Part shown: positions 51,282 through 63,319 of the stretch, piece after piece
Numbering within the stretch: the first letter of the stretch is position 1
Layout: every line of letters begins with the position of its first letter
Origin: Rhineura floridana
Taxonomy: Eukaryota > Chordata > Lepidosauria > Squamata > Rhineuridae
Direction: 5' to 3'
Length of the DNA stretch: 64,000 nt
NCBI RefSeq assembly: GCF_030035675.1
Contig: NC_084481.1
Location: 46,467,399-46,531,398, forward strand
Program-made: the position numbers and the translations under genes
The notes under the pieces: model-generated
What the model was told of the DNA's origin: nothing
What the model saw: only the letters and a program-made list of their open reading frames with translations
The model's database searches: none

Positions 51282-54200
51282 GTACAGTTTTACATTGTTT
51301 ATTATTATTAATCTATTGCCATATCATTGTTAATTGACATAGGCAAGGGCTTTGTATTGTTTCCTATATGCAAGGGATGCTAGACTTCTACCTGGAAAGA
51401 TTTGTGGAATGCAGAGCACACCTCTGCAGAAATTCCCTTCCATGGTTGAGAAGCTGTTGAACAGGGAGGCTGATGGGGGAGAAAGAAGAGCCACGTTTGT
51501 TTTGTTAAGAGTCCCATATGAGTCCCTCCTCCTCACTCATCACAGCAATGTTGGGTTAGGCATACAGATGTGAAGGCCTAGAAAAATAGGGGAGCATTTC
51601 CCCCCCCCTGTTTTTCCCTGGCCTTAACATCTCTAGTTGGGCAGGTGCATCTGAAAGTGTAAAGAAAATTCAATTAGGGCCAAGACTGTTGGGGTAGCTC
51701 ATCAGTAAGAGTTCTCTAAATCTGACTCTTGTATACAGTGTTTATAAACTAACATACTTATTTTAGGATTGGGGTAGCCGATAACTTTTTCTTAATTACA
51801 GACAAATGGTCGAAGAGGTTAAAAGAAGGGGACCAAATCATCAATAAATTTCACGAGTATACAGATGGTATAGTATGAGTCCATTTTTGTTGCTACTAAA
51901 ACATTTTTTCACAAGTTAATGTCAAAGCACAAATAAAGCAGAGTACTTGAAATATCATTTGCTGCTGCTGTCTTCCAAAAGCAGAATGTCTACAACAACT
52001 TTGCTCTTAGGTTTTTGTAACAGTCTTAAGTAAATAGCTAAATGGAGTGAAAATAACTTTAGTCCAAAAATGGAATGCAAAAAGAATGCTAAAAGCATAT
52101 AATCAACAATAAAAAATTAGTTAAGTACATCATCATCATCATTATTATTGTTAGATTTGTTAGTCGCTTGTTAACAAACGGTCTCCAAGCGACTTACAAC
52201 AATGTTAAAAACAAATATCGAACTATAAAAATAAAACTATGACACCCCCATGCAGCCACAGGAAGCTTTGGCAGCATACTAATAACACACATCGACTCAG
52301 TCTATCAAATATCTTGGGGGGAAAGGTAAGTCTTTATCAGGCGCCAAAAATATGTCAATGAGGGCGCCAGGTGGACCTCACTGGGGTCTGCATTAGAAAT
52401 CCACTCGAGCCAGTTGGATGACAAGCTGGTTAATTGTGTGCTAAAAGAGGAAAAGTAGCCTGCAGTGAAGATAGACAAATTCTTCCCTTCTCAAGCCTAG
52501 TTTCCCCAGTACAAGGTTTGCAAATGCCTCTTTTCTATAATGAATACTAATGTTAGGTGTTCTTAAGCTTCCTAAGAGGAGCATGCATATTTGTGTGATG
52601 TATTATGACTAGTATGTTTTAAAATACGGTGAACACATACATTGTAGAGTGTGGTAGAAGTGGTTTCAACACACATTCACTATCCTTTAAACAAATGCCT
52701 TAAAACTCATGTCAGAAACTCTACCACACTCTAGAATCAGTCTGTTTTCATCCAAAAACTACAGCAATATTATGTTACACTCTAAATATATCATCCAGGT
52801 AATGTGTAGCTATGTAACAAATCCTCTTTATTTTTACAAATGCGTGCTCACATACATGCATTGAATTTTGAGGGACAGTTATTTCATTTAATACCCTTTA
52901 TGTACTGTTATGTTCATTACAGGCAGACCTGAATGTTTATCAAGCTGAAATTAAATGATGAATGATTAACATTATCAAGTTGAAATGATACTCTAAAAAG
53001 CCCATAAACAGAATATGAGGCAATAGCCCTCTCCCACTCTTTGTCTTGCATTTAACACTTTCATTTGATTACTTTGAGTGTGTCACTCTGATTTATTATT
53101 AATAATACCAGATCTCTATCTGGGTCTTTACAGAATTCTGCCAGAATAACAAATCTATTGAAGAAAAACAGGAGAAATTATCAGAAGTACTTGCTAATAT
53201 TAAGGATGGCAAAAAAGAAGAGACAAACTTGATGGATAGCATTCAGGAGCTTAAAGAAGAACTGATCAGAAAAAGGGAAAGTAAGCCACAGTGAGAATGT
53301 TGATAATGAATATACACAGTTCCAGAGAGGTTGGAACATGCCGGACTATTTGAAAAATGTGTAACCTAGAGCCACATCATATTAACTTTAGTTCCATAGA
53401 GATCATAGAATAGTCATAGAGATGGCTTCCTCATAGTGAAATGTGTACTAAAATGTATAATGGATGGTGCAATTGTGTTTCCATCTACCACTTATACAAA
53501 ATTGGCAGCTCATTTATGCATTGCTTCTCCTAAATGGATGCTTTAAAATACAGCACTTGTTGGAGCTTTACAAGTGTATTAAGGACTATGACTGCAATCC
53601 TTGGCATACTTACTAGCAGCAGACTTACTTCTGAGTAGAAGGATTACTCTAAGACTTGCTTTCTAACTTGGAAGGCAAGATTGCCTAAAATACCCTTAAA
53701 CACCAAAAAAGCCCCCAGATAGCTATATAAAATACAAAAGATGTATTTGCATCATATCAAGAAAATGAAAGCTTCATGGTGGCAGGTGACTGTTCAAATA
53801 GCATATTTTTAAAAATAAAATGGATTAATTTTTCACTTGTAAAATTCAAATGAGGCAGCAAAAAAAGAAATTAATGATTTGATAGATTTACCAAACACTT
53901 AAATATAACTTTAGATTAAAGGCATGGGAGAAAAAATCTTAAGTCTCTATTTTGTTTAAATCTTAGCTGAAAGCAAAGCCACAGAAGAAATGGTAGAAAG
54001 ACTTCATAAGGCTGAAAAATTATTTAAAGAGCGGCTTGGATTAGAAATACGCAAAACTGATGGTAAGACTGATGTGTACATTTATATAATTTCAGGGAGT
54101 GACTAATGTTTTGCTATAACATTAATCAATTAACTCTCCCCACCCCAGTAAAAAGTTGTCAGTCTTTTGCTGACTATTGACCAAAGTACAACAGTGAGCT

Positions 54201-56284
54201 TGAGTAGAAACAGTTTTCCATGCAGGTCTGCCCCAAATCTAATACAAAAGGCTCCTGCAAAGGAGAATGCCATTGCATCCAGCATATACTCATGTACTGC
54301 AAGTGCATTGTCTAACAGATTATCACTGTGAGTGATGAGGTAGCCACACCAGCTGATCAGTACTGTCAATTCCAGTGTTGATCTCATTTTACAGGGACGG
54401 CAGGGAAAAGAGGATTTTGTAAGCATGGCAACAAAACGTAGCTTTTTGCTATGCTCTCATCTTTCTTTGCCACTTGTTTGCAAACTAGGCTTTGAAGATG
54501 GTGACATGCAATCCAGGATCACATGTATGAATTGTGCTATGACTTTTCAGAATACCTATCCCAAAATAATCTGCTTTTTTCTGAAGGCTTCCTTTGCATA
54601 TCCAAATCAATTAACACTGTCTTGGATTGTTTTATTTCTGTACTTCTATAGGGAAGAATGTACGCATTCTCCCTTCTCAATGCAGTTTTGATTTAGCCTT
54701 AAACTGTGTGACAGAGGATTCAGAGTGAGATATTTGGAATACTGGCTAACTTTGAATGATGGTATGTTATATAAATGATGATAAAAAGTCACCAGTTAGA
54801 TCCAGAGGATCCTGTCTACAAACAGGAGTCCTTTCATACACTGTGGCCTCTGCTTCTGGAAGGAGCAGATGATTTTTTTTTTTTTTTTTTTTGCTGATTT
54901 GCCCTGATGCCTCCCGCAACAGCTTTCATGCTATTTGAGGTTCCCCTCCCCCCTTTGGGGACACAAGCAGCATGAGGGAACTGATGAAACTTGCCTTTTC
55001 TCATTCTGTCAACAGGAGCATTTCATGAGCAGAACTCCATTCATGGCTCTCTGGATCCAGCCCATTAATCTCCAAAATGTACTTTAAACAGAGTATGATG
55101 ACTGGTGCTATCTAGACTGAGCAGAGATATGTCCATGTCATGCAATTTATTTCACTCAAGAAAAATATGGTAGCTATTAAGACCTAGAAAAATAAATACG
55201 TCAACTTTACAGGGAAATGAAACACATGCAGATGGATTTTAACTGACATGCTTAGGTGTCTTAATGAATTCTTGTTTTTGCCTTTAGTTAATCATTTGCA
55301 ATTTATATTCCGTTGTATTGACCACAAGGATCTTGAGAAACCATATGTGCTTACCCTTTCCATCAATGAAGAGGGAGCTTATGAAGGTGTGTAAAATATT
55401 TCCAGGCAATGTTGCATTTCATAGTTGGACTGTGTTTTCTTTAAACAAATCCATTCTCAACTATTCATTATCTGTCTCTCTGTCCACACACTATAAAAAT
55501 GCTTTAGCTTTTGAGTTAATTGTAAATGACTGCAGTCTTTACATTCCTTGCTCTTGTCCCACTCCTTTTATTTCTCAGGCTTTTTACCTACTTTCTCTTG
55601 GTAATTTCCCTCGCCTTTTCCATACGGTTGATCCACTTTTCTACCTCTTTGCAACAAGAATTGTGATTGCCAGTATATTAAAATTCGCCATCTTCAGTGG
55701 TTTGGACAACTTGCCACTTACACAACAACGTTCATTTCTGTTATGTCATCTGTCCCAAAACGTTACAGACTTAACCATCTTTTATGAACCACTGTCCTAT
55801 TTCTGCTTAAAGAAAAGTACAGTTCATCTTGAACGACTGAGAGTAACAATCTGTTTTTCTGTGCAACATGAGCAGGCAACCCATGCAACTAACCAGCTCA
55901 TCTCATGAAGATATGTAATGCTGGACAGTGTTATGTTGCAGAATATCAGAAACTGTTGAGGCCCCTCACATGGAAGCTAGTAGAAGGAATGCTAAGAAAG
56001 AGCAGCTCTTAAGGTTTAGAGATGGTCGCAGGAGGTAGAAAGAGTCAAGAATAGTAAATGACTAATGCAAGACTTATTTCTGGCATATGAAGTACCTTAT
56101 TTCCATTAGGATGTTTATTTTTCAAATTAGAACTTATTTTTATCATTATTTTCTTTTAGTGATCTCTTGTTCTCCGCCTTTGGATGGTATAGAAGAACTG
56201 CAGCAAAAAGTGAGAGAAACCAGCAATTTTTCTGCATTTATTGCTAACATCCGCAAAGACTTCATCGCTGTGACTTATAAATAA
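51131..56284 (+). CDS. SPC25: SPC25, kinetochore NDC80-complex subunit, complete
   Basis: Spc25 pairs with Spc24 and anchors the NDC80 complex to the inner kinetochore. Six coding exons (51131-51281, 51802-51867, 53134-53280, 53967-54062, 55288-55386, 56160-56284) all join with a one-base carry-over (phase 1) and sum to 684 nt, i.e. 227 aa plus TAA (human: 224 aa). N-terminus [20 protein letters not shown]. The central part is a coiled coil ([30 protein letters not shown]). The RWD-like globular end starts at [11 protein letters not shown] and finishes with [20 protein letters not shown]. Start: first ATG after the acceptor, matching the family. AATAAA at 56330-56335 ends the gene. Tail-to-tail neighbour of NOSTRIN. 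Confidence 0.97.
51802..51867 (+). CDS. SPC25: SPC25 coding exon 2
   Basis: 66 nt, encodes [20 protein letters not shown] and TD; donor gtatagta. Short charged linker into the coiled coil. Confidence 0.9.
51868..53133. other. SPC25 intron with an inserted repeat
   Basis: At about 52135-52410 a copy of the repeat with cttgttaacaaacggtctccaagcgacttacaac and ggcgccaaaaatatg..gagggcgccagg, same family as 43575-43880. Rest has no recognised feature. Confidence 0.5.
53134..53280 (+). CDS. SPC25: SPC25 coding exon 3 (coiled coil)
   Basis: 147 nt after ...ctttacag. Encodes [20 protein letters not shown] and on to [12 protein letters not shown]. Donor gtaagcca. Confidence 0.95.
53967..54062 (+). CDS. 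SPC25: SPC25 coding exon 4
   Basis: 96 nt after ...atcttag. Encodes [20 protein letters not shown] then [11 protein letters not shown], the conserved DRLGLEIRK entry to the globular domain. Donor gtaagact. Confidence 0.96.
54063..55287. other. SPC25 intron, no gene seen
   Basis: T-run at 54871-54892. No exon or repeat family assigned. The frame at 54425-54691 lacks domains. Confidence 0.4.
55288..55386 (+). CDS. SPC25: SPC25 coding exon 5
   Basis: 99 nt after ...cctttag. Encodes [20 protein letters not shown] and [12 protein letters not shown]. The open frame running on past the donor (to 55908) is intronic. Confidence 0.95.
56160..56284 (+). CDS. SPC25: SPC25 last coding exon
   Basis: 125 nt after ...tcttttag, ends TAA. 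Encodes [20 protein letters not shown] then [20 protein letters not shown]. Confidence 0.97.
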
Positions 56285-56329
56285 TATGCTGTTATATATG
56301 TAAATCTGTCTTGGCATCTTTTCTTTCTA

Positions 56330-56335
56330 AATAAA
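56330..56335 (+). terminator. SPC25: SPC25 poly(A) signal
   Basis: AATAAA 46 bp after the stop codon, followed by an A-run and a GT-containing stretch. Gives a very short 3' UTR. Confidence 0.75.
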
Positions 56336-56704
56336 AAAAAGTAGGTTCTCACCCTGACTACTTGTCCTTCACAATACAATTGGGAGTGAGCATGGGACAA
56401 CACAATCTGGGACAAGCATCTCTGCCTTCCAGGAAGACAGATCAGACTGGCCTCAGATGTGAACAGCTGTTGTAGAGCAAAAGGTCTTGCTCCCTCTGGC
56501 AGGACCAGTTTCTAGGTAAACCCCCCCCCAAAGCAGGAGACTGCCATTTCTCCTAAAGCCTTCTGTTTCATTAAGAGCTGCATATGGAATGTGGGTACAT
56601 CAAACTCAAATCTATGAATGGGCTACAGTAAATGTTTGTTTTCCTTTGCATAACCATTTTAACAAAAAAGTACCAGTTTCCCTCCCAGTACAAGCTAAAA
56701 CCTA

Positions 56705-56935
56705 TGCCATTAGTGGTTAAAGTGTTGGACTACAACCTGGGAGACCAGAGTTTGAATCCCCACACAGCCCTGAAGCTCACTGGGTGACCTTGGGCCAGAC
56801 ACTGCCTCTCAGCCCCAGAGGAAGACAATAGTAAACCCCCTCTGAATACCGCTTACCATGAAAACCCTATTCATAGGGTTGCCAGAAGTCAGGATTGACT
56901 TGAAGGCAGTCCATTTCCATTTTATCAATAAGATG
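56705..56935 (+). repeat. Sauria-type SINE between SPC25 and NOSTRIN
   Basis: ttagtggttaaagtgttggact head, gtttgaatccccac B-box, gaagctcactgggtgaccttgggcc, then the Bov-B-like tail accctattcatagggttgcc..ttgacttgaaggcagt. A nearly full copy, lying between the two convergent poly(A) signals. Confidence 0.85.
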
Positions 56936-57058
56936 GTCCCTTAACAATATAATCCTCTACATGTGTACTGAGAAAAAAGCTTCAGTGAGTTCATTGTAAT
57001 TTACTCACAGATAAGTATATGTAATTTACCAAATGAGACTTGTGTTTTATGTTAAATC

Positions 57059-57064
57059 TTTATT
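57059..57064 (-). terminator. NOSTRIN: NOSTRIN poly(A) signal
   Basis: TTTATT on the plus strand (AATAAA on minus), about 120 bp after the NOSTRIN stop. The SPC25 signal is about 720 bp away, so the two transcripts converge without overlapping if these signals are used. Confidence 0.7.
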
Positions 57065-57185
57065 TAGAACACAAAAATGGTCTTGAGCATAGAAAGGGTA
57101 GGCACTTGAACTGACATCTTTTCAAAGTGAATAAATCCATATTGCACAGTGCACTTGCAATCTATCCCAACTGTGGTTTTTCAGC

Positions 57186-57334
57186 TTAAAAAGAAGTTTC
57201 ATCTACAGTGAGGCTCTTGTCAGTGGAGGGAATGAATTCTTTCACATATGTAGCTGGAAAAATACCTTTTTCCCCATTTAGTGATCCATACCACCATCCA
57301 TCCTCCTCCTTCTCATGAATTGCAATCATATCAC
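57186..57334 (-). CDS. NOSTRIN: NOSTRIN last coding exon (SH3 C-terminal half)
   Basis: After acceptor ...attttattag. Encodes DMIAIHEKEEDGWWYGSLNG then EKGIFPATYVKEF and a short tail ending TSF, TAA. Confidence 0.95.
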
Positions 57335-60300
57335 CTAATAAAATAATGTGCACAGTGTTAGATGAACTTCCTTGGTCAAGTACACTAGATCAAAGGGGCA
57401 GTTCACAAAAAGCTTAATGAGGTTACATAAGTTTAGAAGCTACTCTAGACCAACAACAAAAAAAGTTTTCCTGTGGAGGCCAAAAAAGGTCAACCATTCT
57501 TGAGCACTGCTTGCTTTCTTGAGTGTTTTTGCATGTTTATGGTTAGGGCCAAACCAGATGGACCATATTTCCAATATTGGAGCTAGGTTGGGCAAAATTG
57601 GTTTAGTAGTGGAGTACGGTAGGACAGCAGGCAGGTTTCACTTCCCCATGTATTTATTTTAGTATAAAAAGTTAAAATCCTACCCTGGCTTTGTAGCCAA
57701 ACATAATAAACATGGGTGCATCTGGTTTGGCACCTGAAGATCACTGGCACATACTGTATAGCGTTGGCTTATAGCAGCGTTTGGCTGGTGTCTTCCCCCC
57801 CAATAACAGTGTTTCCAAAAGAAAATTGTTTTTTGTTTGATCAGTTAACAGTTTCTGAAGAACCAGCAACAAAAACCTTATGCAATAACAGCCATGACTT
57901 TTCTATACATTTGTACTTTTACGTCAAGGCAATTTTTAAAATGCAGATTTCCCCTTGTTTTAATCTTGTAATGCCAGAGTAACTGGCTTTTTAAGCTGCC
58001 ATTTCTAAGGTTTGACTATTAGACTATTTTGAAAAGGGTTTTTAAAAAAAAAAAAAAAAACATGCAGGTGGTGGTGGTAGTAGGCAGGCTACAGAATTTA
58101 TTGTAGGCCAGTTACTGTTGTGAACTTAGTTGCAATGCTGGCTGATATCTTTGTTTGTCTTGCCCAAGGACTGATCAAGAGGGTTGTTTCCTGCGGTTCC
58201 CTTTCCCTGTTTACATTCTTTAAATCTCAGGAAAATGGTTACGGCATATTCACTTTTGAAAGATGCAAATGATGCGCATCTCTGACACACCCTTGCTTTC
58301 AGGAGCATCACCAGGTGTATCATTCTTTTGCAGGGATGGGGAACCTTTTTGTTTTCGGAGTCCAGATCTTTATCTGGCCCTACCTTATGGGCCGATTTGC
58401 CCTGCCCATCTGTCAGTCACATGATGTAATTATGTCACATAATCGATAGGTAGGTTGCCCCTTCCACCTGTCAAAATTGCAACATCCAAGGTTGAACGGG
58501 GGAGTGTAGTATGAATCTCCTGCTCTTCTCCTTTGCATCCTCCAGCGTCAGAGGTGCAAAGAGAAGAGTGGGGAGAATCGTGAAGGACTTTCAAAGCCTG
58601 CCCACACAGCCCCTTTCCAGGACTCAGATGCAGGATGGGGTTGCTTTAAAGAGCAGTGCTGGGAGATAGAAGCTGTTTCCATTGAATGGAATCCGCTTCC
58701 CCCTCCTTGAGCAAAGGCAGTTGGTAGGGCATCTTGCTCCAGCAAATGAACAATTGGGAGCCCATGGCTTCCACAAAATTGTCTCACAGGCTAAAGTGGG
58801 AGGCTCACAAGCCAGAGGTTACCCACACTTGAATGTTTCCATCTACTTGGGCAACAGCCAAGAAACCTGTGGCCCTCCAGCTCTTGCAGGACTACATCCC
58901 TGATGAGAATTGGAATCAAAGAACAGCTGGAAGGCCACAGGTTTCTCACTCCTGCCCTAGAAAATGAGCTTGAAAGTAGTTTTGATTATGGTAATAATCT
59001 GATCCCAGATGGATTTGCTCTCTTTTACTCTGTCAAGCTAGCCCTTCTTTTGGCCACTCTGAGAACAGTAGGTGGGCCTTTGGTCTGATCCAACGAGGCT
59101 TCTATATTGAGATTAGTGAAGAAGAAATGTCACAGTTACCTTTATTTAAGCAAAGCTCATCCTCCCTTTCAGCGTGGTAATCATATAAAGCCATACACAT
59201 TCCACATACTGAATCACCATTCTCTGGCTGTAAAGTTGTTGCTGGCAGCCTTGAATTGCGAACAGTTGCTGTAAAGTATGAGCAAAAAGGTGATAATATT
59301 TACAGCAGGCGATTACAATAGCTCTGTGCAGCTTTTTAAAAAAAACTACCTAATTATAACTCTTGAATTTTTAAGAGGGACAGATTTGAAAACAGCTTGA
59401 ATATGAAGGGCCAGAAGTATTTTGTTCCATTTTAGGTATGTTGGCTCTTTGTTAATTATTTAAGAAAACATGTTTGAACATAGTTTCCATTTTGGCCTGG
59501 CAATCTTACTGCTGTTTCCTCGTTCGTTTTCTTGCAGGTGATATTCATTGCCTCTATAAAAAAGCACCATAAGCACATAGCTATACATGTGTATTTTTAA
59601 AATCTGAGCCCTAATCGCCGCCATCTCTGATAAATTTGGAGGATGGGAGAGGCTTAGAAGATGAAGAGACTCATGCAAGAAGTGGGATGAATAATCCTAT
59701 AATAGGTCCCCATCCAACCTGCTCCTCAATTCCTATCCCACTGCATTAAGAGAAATGAAAGTTTTCCAAAGCAGGAAGGACCAAAAAACCAGGCATCCTT
59801 TCAACAACACAAACAGACTAGACTTGAATTTGACACAAAAACAGTTTTTGACTCATCTTTCTTAGAATGACCAATATGAAGCTTGTCTCACAGGAGTGTT
59901 GCTATGGGGTTCAGATAAACTTGCAGAGAAGGGAAGGTTTAGTGAGATAAGAGAAGAACTATGGGGGATAGGGTAGGACCTGGTGTGTTAATACAGTATT
60001 TGAACCACCGGTGGGCTCAGCCGCCCTTTCTATGCTTTAATTCACTGTTCCTCTACCTTGGGTCGCCATATGTTGTTGGACTACAACTCCCATCATCCTT
60101 GGCCATTGGCTAAGCTGACTGGGGTTGGTGGGAGTTGTAGTCCGACAACATTTAGGGAGTCAAGGTTGAAGAACGTGGTTTAATTCATAATGAATACGAG
60201 TGACCTCTTACTAATTAGAAATGTTTCACTTGCTACTTAGCTTTCTACTGTTATCAAAATGGCAGCCATTTTGCCATCTGTGAGAGAGAGAAGATGAGAA

Positions 60301-62209
60301 CCAGGACCATATACGCTAATCTTGTAATGAATTGTGTTGTTACCTGGCACACAGCTTGCATTTGTTCCTACTTCACTGCTGACCCTTGTGCTCAAAGTTC
60401 GCTTAAAGCGTTCCATTTTAACAGGGCAGGTGATTACCAAAGAATTATGGACACAGTCCTAACAGTTTTTGGGGAAAGAAAATAGCATTATTTTACAATT
60501 ATTTGTTAACAGAAGACATACTAAAAGTTGGTTTGTTTTTGTCAAAAGTACTGGAAATGAAGTCACATGAAAAGAAATAATTAAACAATACAGTGGCCCA
60601 GTTCGCACATAACTCTAAGCCAAACCATGGCTAAGTGTGAACAAGTGAGTGTGCAGTTACTCTGAGGAAAAAATGGTGGCCACTTCACTTCTCTCCCACT
60701 ACCTGGAGTTAAGTCATGGTTTGCTAGTCTTTCCTCCTTCCATGCATTATGGTGATTGCTGCAGGGAGAAACCAGGATAAACAGGATCATCCCTTTCCTG
60801 TAACATGGAGCAGCCTTCAACAGGACACTTATAACTTTTGAAGTTTTTTTAAAAATTAACCCATATACTCAGCTTTAACTGACAAACCTTACCACTTATA
60901 ACCCCATCGTTATAAAACCGCTAAAAGTGAGTTCAAAATTAGTGTACACCACAATCCAAAAGCATCCCCAAAGATTATTCCCAGTCTCCATAGCGTGAGC
61001 TGCAGTGCCAAATCAGGCACTTAGTTCAAGATGTTGGATAACCAGACAAGTACTTTAAAAACACCATTTCCTTATTGTTTCTAAGTATTGTAAAAAAAAA
61101 AAAATCTTCCCCACACGTAGGCTTATTAGCAGCAATGACATTCTGTTCCCAATAGTTATGTGGAGGGTGAGCAGGATGTAGAAGGCTATAATAGACTGGC
61201 GTTGGGCTATTGAAGCATATTTGATATCCCAAGAAGCCACACACGGTCCCTAAATATGTTTTGACATATGCCACAACCCTTCATAGTACCTTTTCTTTCC
61301 ATTTTGAAACGCGGTTGTTCCAGGGTTCGGTCGGTTTGGGCTTCTGTTCAATTTCTGCTAGCACGCTGGCCAACTTGAAGTGGTTTGCTTGCAGAAGGAT
61401 AACTTTCAGAGATGTCTTTAGTAATACAAACGTTTTAAAAATACTGTGTTAGTAAAATGGCATGTTGCTGCATGTTCATTTCAAATGTGTTTCTTTGCAG
61501 GGGAAGGGGGTTGACTCTATGGATGGGCAAATTGTCAGTTTTGATTTCTCTGTTTCTCATTTTCCCAGTCTTAAGCTCAGTTCTCCACATTTTCATACTT
61601 GTGAATTTCTCCTAATATATAGGATGCAGTTGTATGCAGTTTTGCCTATTAGACACATTTTTGCAAAGCAATTTCCCCCAGTATAATGCACTTTTCCATG
61701 TTACCCTAGTATATGCATTTTTGTACACATTACTTGTGTACACATTACTTGGCTGCATTGTAAAATTCAGAGAAGTGAATTTTGAAGGATGACTATGTTT
61801 CAGTTTGCATGTTGTTTCTGAAAGTGTAGATTAGGTAGGTTTGCCTTTAAATGCAAACTAAATCAAATTTCTTCCCCATCCCTAGTTGACATACAGAATC
61901 AGTCTCCCAGTTTCAGATGTATTTCTTCTCTTAATTGTTTCTAGTCCATAAAGACAAGCACAAATAAAACAACCATTTGACAGGTTATTTTATTCCAAAT
62001 CTGCCTGGTCAATCTACTACATGTTAGTTAAAGCTGGATTTGAACTAAACAAATATTAATCCCAGGCAGATGTTAAAAAGATGGTAAACTAATTTGGAAT
62101 TTACAGTCTAAAAATAGTACCTCATCAAGCTGCTCAGTGATATCATATTGATTCTTTGCATCTGAGAACTGCGGAGATTCTGTATAAGCTTTAAGCATCC
62201 GTTCTAGGC
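57186..62209 (-). CDS. NOSTRIN: NOSTRIN, last five coding exons, partial gene
   Basis: F-BAR/SH3 adaptor that binds endothelial nitric oxide synthase and directs its trafficking. Minus-strand exons are 62209-62121, 61415-61290, 60458-60344, 59268-59140 and 57334-57186; phases agree and the open frame totals 608 nt. It contains LERMLKAYTESPQFSDAKNQ (C-terminal helical region), VILLQANHFKLASVLAEIEQ, a linker, and a C-terminal SH3 domain with ALYDY, the acidic REDELCLNKGD, the WW pair in EDGWWYGSLNG and FPATYV. The C-terminus extends about 20 residues past the SH3. The F-BAR exons lie right of the window. The SH3 sequence, exon pattern and position next to SPC25 fit NOSTRIN. Confidence 0.95.
57335..59139. 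other. NOSTRIN last intron
   Basis: A-run at 58043-58060. Piece of a MITE with gggatggggaacc at about 58333-58350. A related palindromic element at about 58855-58960 (aacctgtggccctccag .. ctggaaggccacaggttt). No exon. Confidence 0.5.
59140..59268 (-). CDS. NOSTRIN: NOSTRIN exon (SH3 N-terminal half)
   Basis: 129 nt between ...actttacag and gtaactgt. Encodes a linker, then MCMALYDYHAEREDELCLNK, the RT-loop half of the SH3. Confidence 0.95.
60070..60175. mobile_element. Palindromic MITE with ACTACAACTCCCATCA in a NOSTRIN intron
   Basis: tgttgttggactacaactcccatcatcc is mirrored by ggtgggagttgtagtccgacaaca around gctaagctgac. Same family as 21737-21873, hAT-like ends decayed. Confidence 0.65.
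60344..60458 (-). CDS. NOSTRIN: NOSTRIN linker exon
   Basis: 115 nt between ...actgttag and gtaacaac. Encodes DCVHNSLVITCPVKMERFKR and TLSTRVSSEVGTNASCVP. Weakly conserved linker, aligned to the human HTHSYVKISRPFLMKRLEN region. Confidence 0.82.
61290..61415 (-). CDS. NOSTRIN: NOSTRIN exon
   Basis: 42 codons, phase 0, between ...ttactaaag and gtactatg. Encodes TSLKVILLQANHFKLASVLA then EIEQKPKPTEPWNNRVSKWKEK. An alternative AG ten bases inside was rejected because it breaks the frame. Confidence 0.93.
61518..61884. mobile_element. TAGGGAT-ended MITE in a NOSTRIN intron
   Basis: Starts TATGGATGGGCAAATT and ends TTCCCCATCCCTA. Flanks GTTGACTC (61510-61517) and GTTGACAT (61885-61892) are an 8-bp duplication with two changes. 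Interior repeats of tgcatttttg-type sequence. Related pieces are at about 3990, 7432, 17388, 31254 and 32760. Confidence 0.75.
62121..62209 (-). CDS. NOSTRIN: NOSTRIN exon (helical region)
   Basis: 89 nt between ...tttaaag and gtactatt. Encodes LERMLKAYTESPQFSDAKNQ and YDITEQLDE, matching GLERMLKTYSSTSSFSDAKS of human NOSTRIN. Confidence 0.93.
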
Positions 62210-63060
62210 CTTTAAAAAAAGTATTGTAGGAGTGACATTTTAAAAAGATTAAGCACAGAAAACATTTTGTAATACATGCATATGTCAAAAAAACTAGTTC
62301 TTCATAAATGTCTTTGGAAATTAGTGAGTTACAGTGCCATTAGAAAATTCCCAGGATGTATTTATATTAATATTCCTTTTTGATTCATTAGACTCCCAAA
62401 GCAGCATACAATCATATTGAGATAAAACAGACAAGATAATAAAAGGAGCAGCAATAATAGAAAAAACAATCAACTGGAAGGCCCAAGATGACCAACTATT
62501 CAAGGGGAAGAAATTCACCTAAATTAAAGATGGCCTTTATTAACTTTCAAAAGGTTAAGAAGGAAGAGCTTAGCCAACCTTGATTATAAATTGGGAAATT
62601 TGCCTTTTTTTTTGGTTCAATTTAATCTGCTCACTATCCACCATAGAACTGGTTGCCAATTCAAGATGCTCACATTAGTGTTTAAAGCCCTACATGCCTT
62701 GGGCCCCAAATATCTAAGAGTCTCCATCCCTACTGACCATGAGTGTTAAGATCTGCAGAGTTAGTTCCATCATCCTCAGAAATGCAGAGAACGGCAGCCT
62801 GGGAGGGCTTTCTCTATGGTAGCCCCTAAATTGTGGAAGTCACTCCCCACAGAGGTGCATCTAGCACCTTCATTGTACAGCTTTTGCCATGTGCTGAAGA
62901 CTTACCTCTATCTTGGTCTTTGACACTTAAGGTATTGTATTTTGTGGTACTCAATTCTTTTGCTGAATTTATACCGTTCTGTTTTCCCCAGGTAGCATGT
63001 CATCATGTGGGTTATAGCACCATCTAGTGTCCAAAGGCAAGAATGTACTGAAGTCAAGAC
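62210..63060. other. NOSTRIN intron with a LINE 3'-like fragment
   Basis: 62625-62930 contains gttgccaattcaagatgctcac..gtgtttaaagccctacatgccttgggcc and ttctctatggtagcccctaaattgtggaa, a motif set common at LINE 3' coding ends in reptiles; orientation plus. No NOSTRIN exon. Confidence 0.5.
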
Positions 63061-63319
63061 CTGGGCTGCTCATGCCCCTCCCACTCCAGTTCATTCTTCC
63101 CTTCGTCTGGGGCAGTTATGCCTACGGGTTGTGAGATGTTTGTGTGTGAGAGACTTTTATGTGAGGGTGTGTGTGATTTGAGTGGGTGTTGTGAGACAGT
63201 TTTCTTCCTCCCTCCTTGGTTTCCATCCCTTTCCCCTTCCAGGGGTAGGTGCCCCCCCAGTTGCGGGGTTGGGTTCCCCCCCCTCTTATCTCTTCCTTTT
63301 TGGGAGCCTGCTGAGACTT

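Noticed and set aside
55318-55908. 196-codon open frame
   Set aside because: Reads through the SPC25 exon 5 donor into the intron; no domain.
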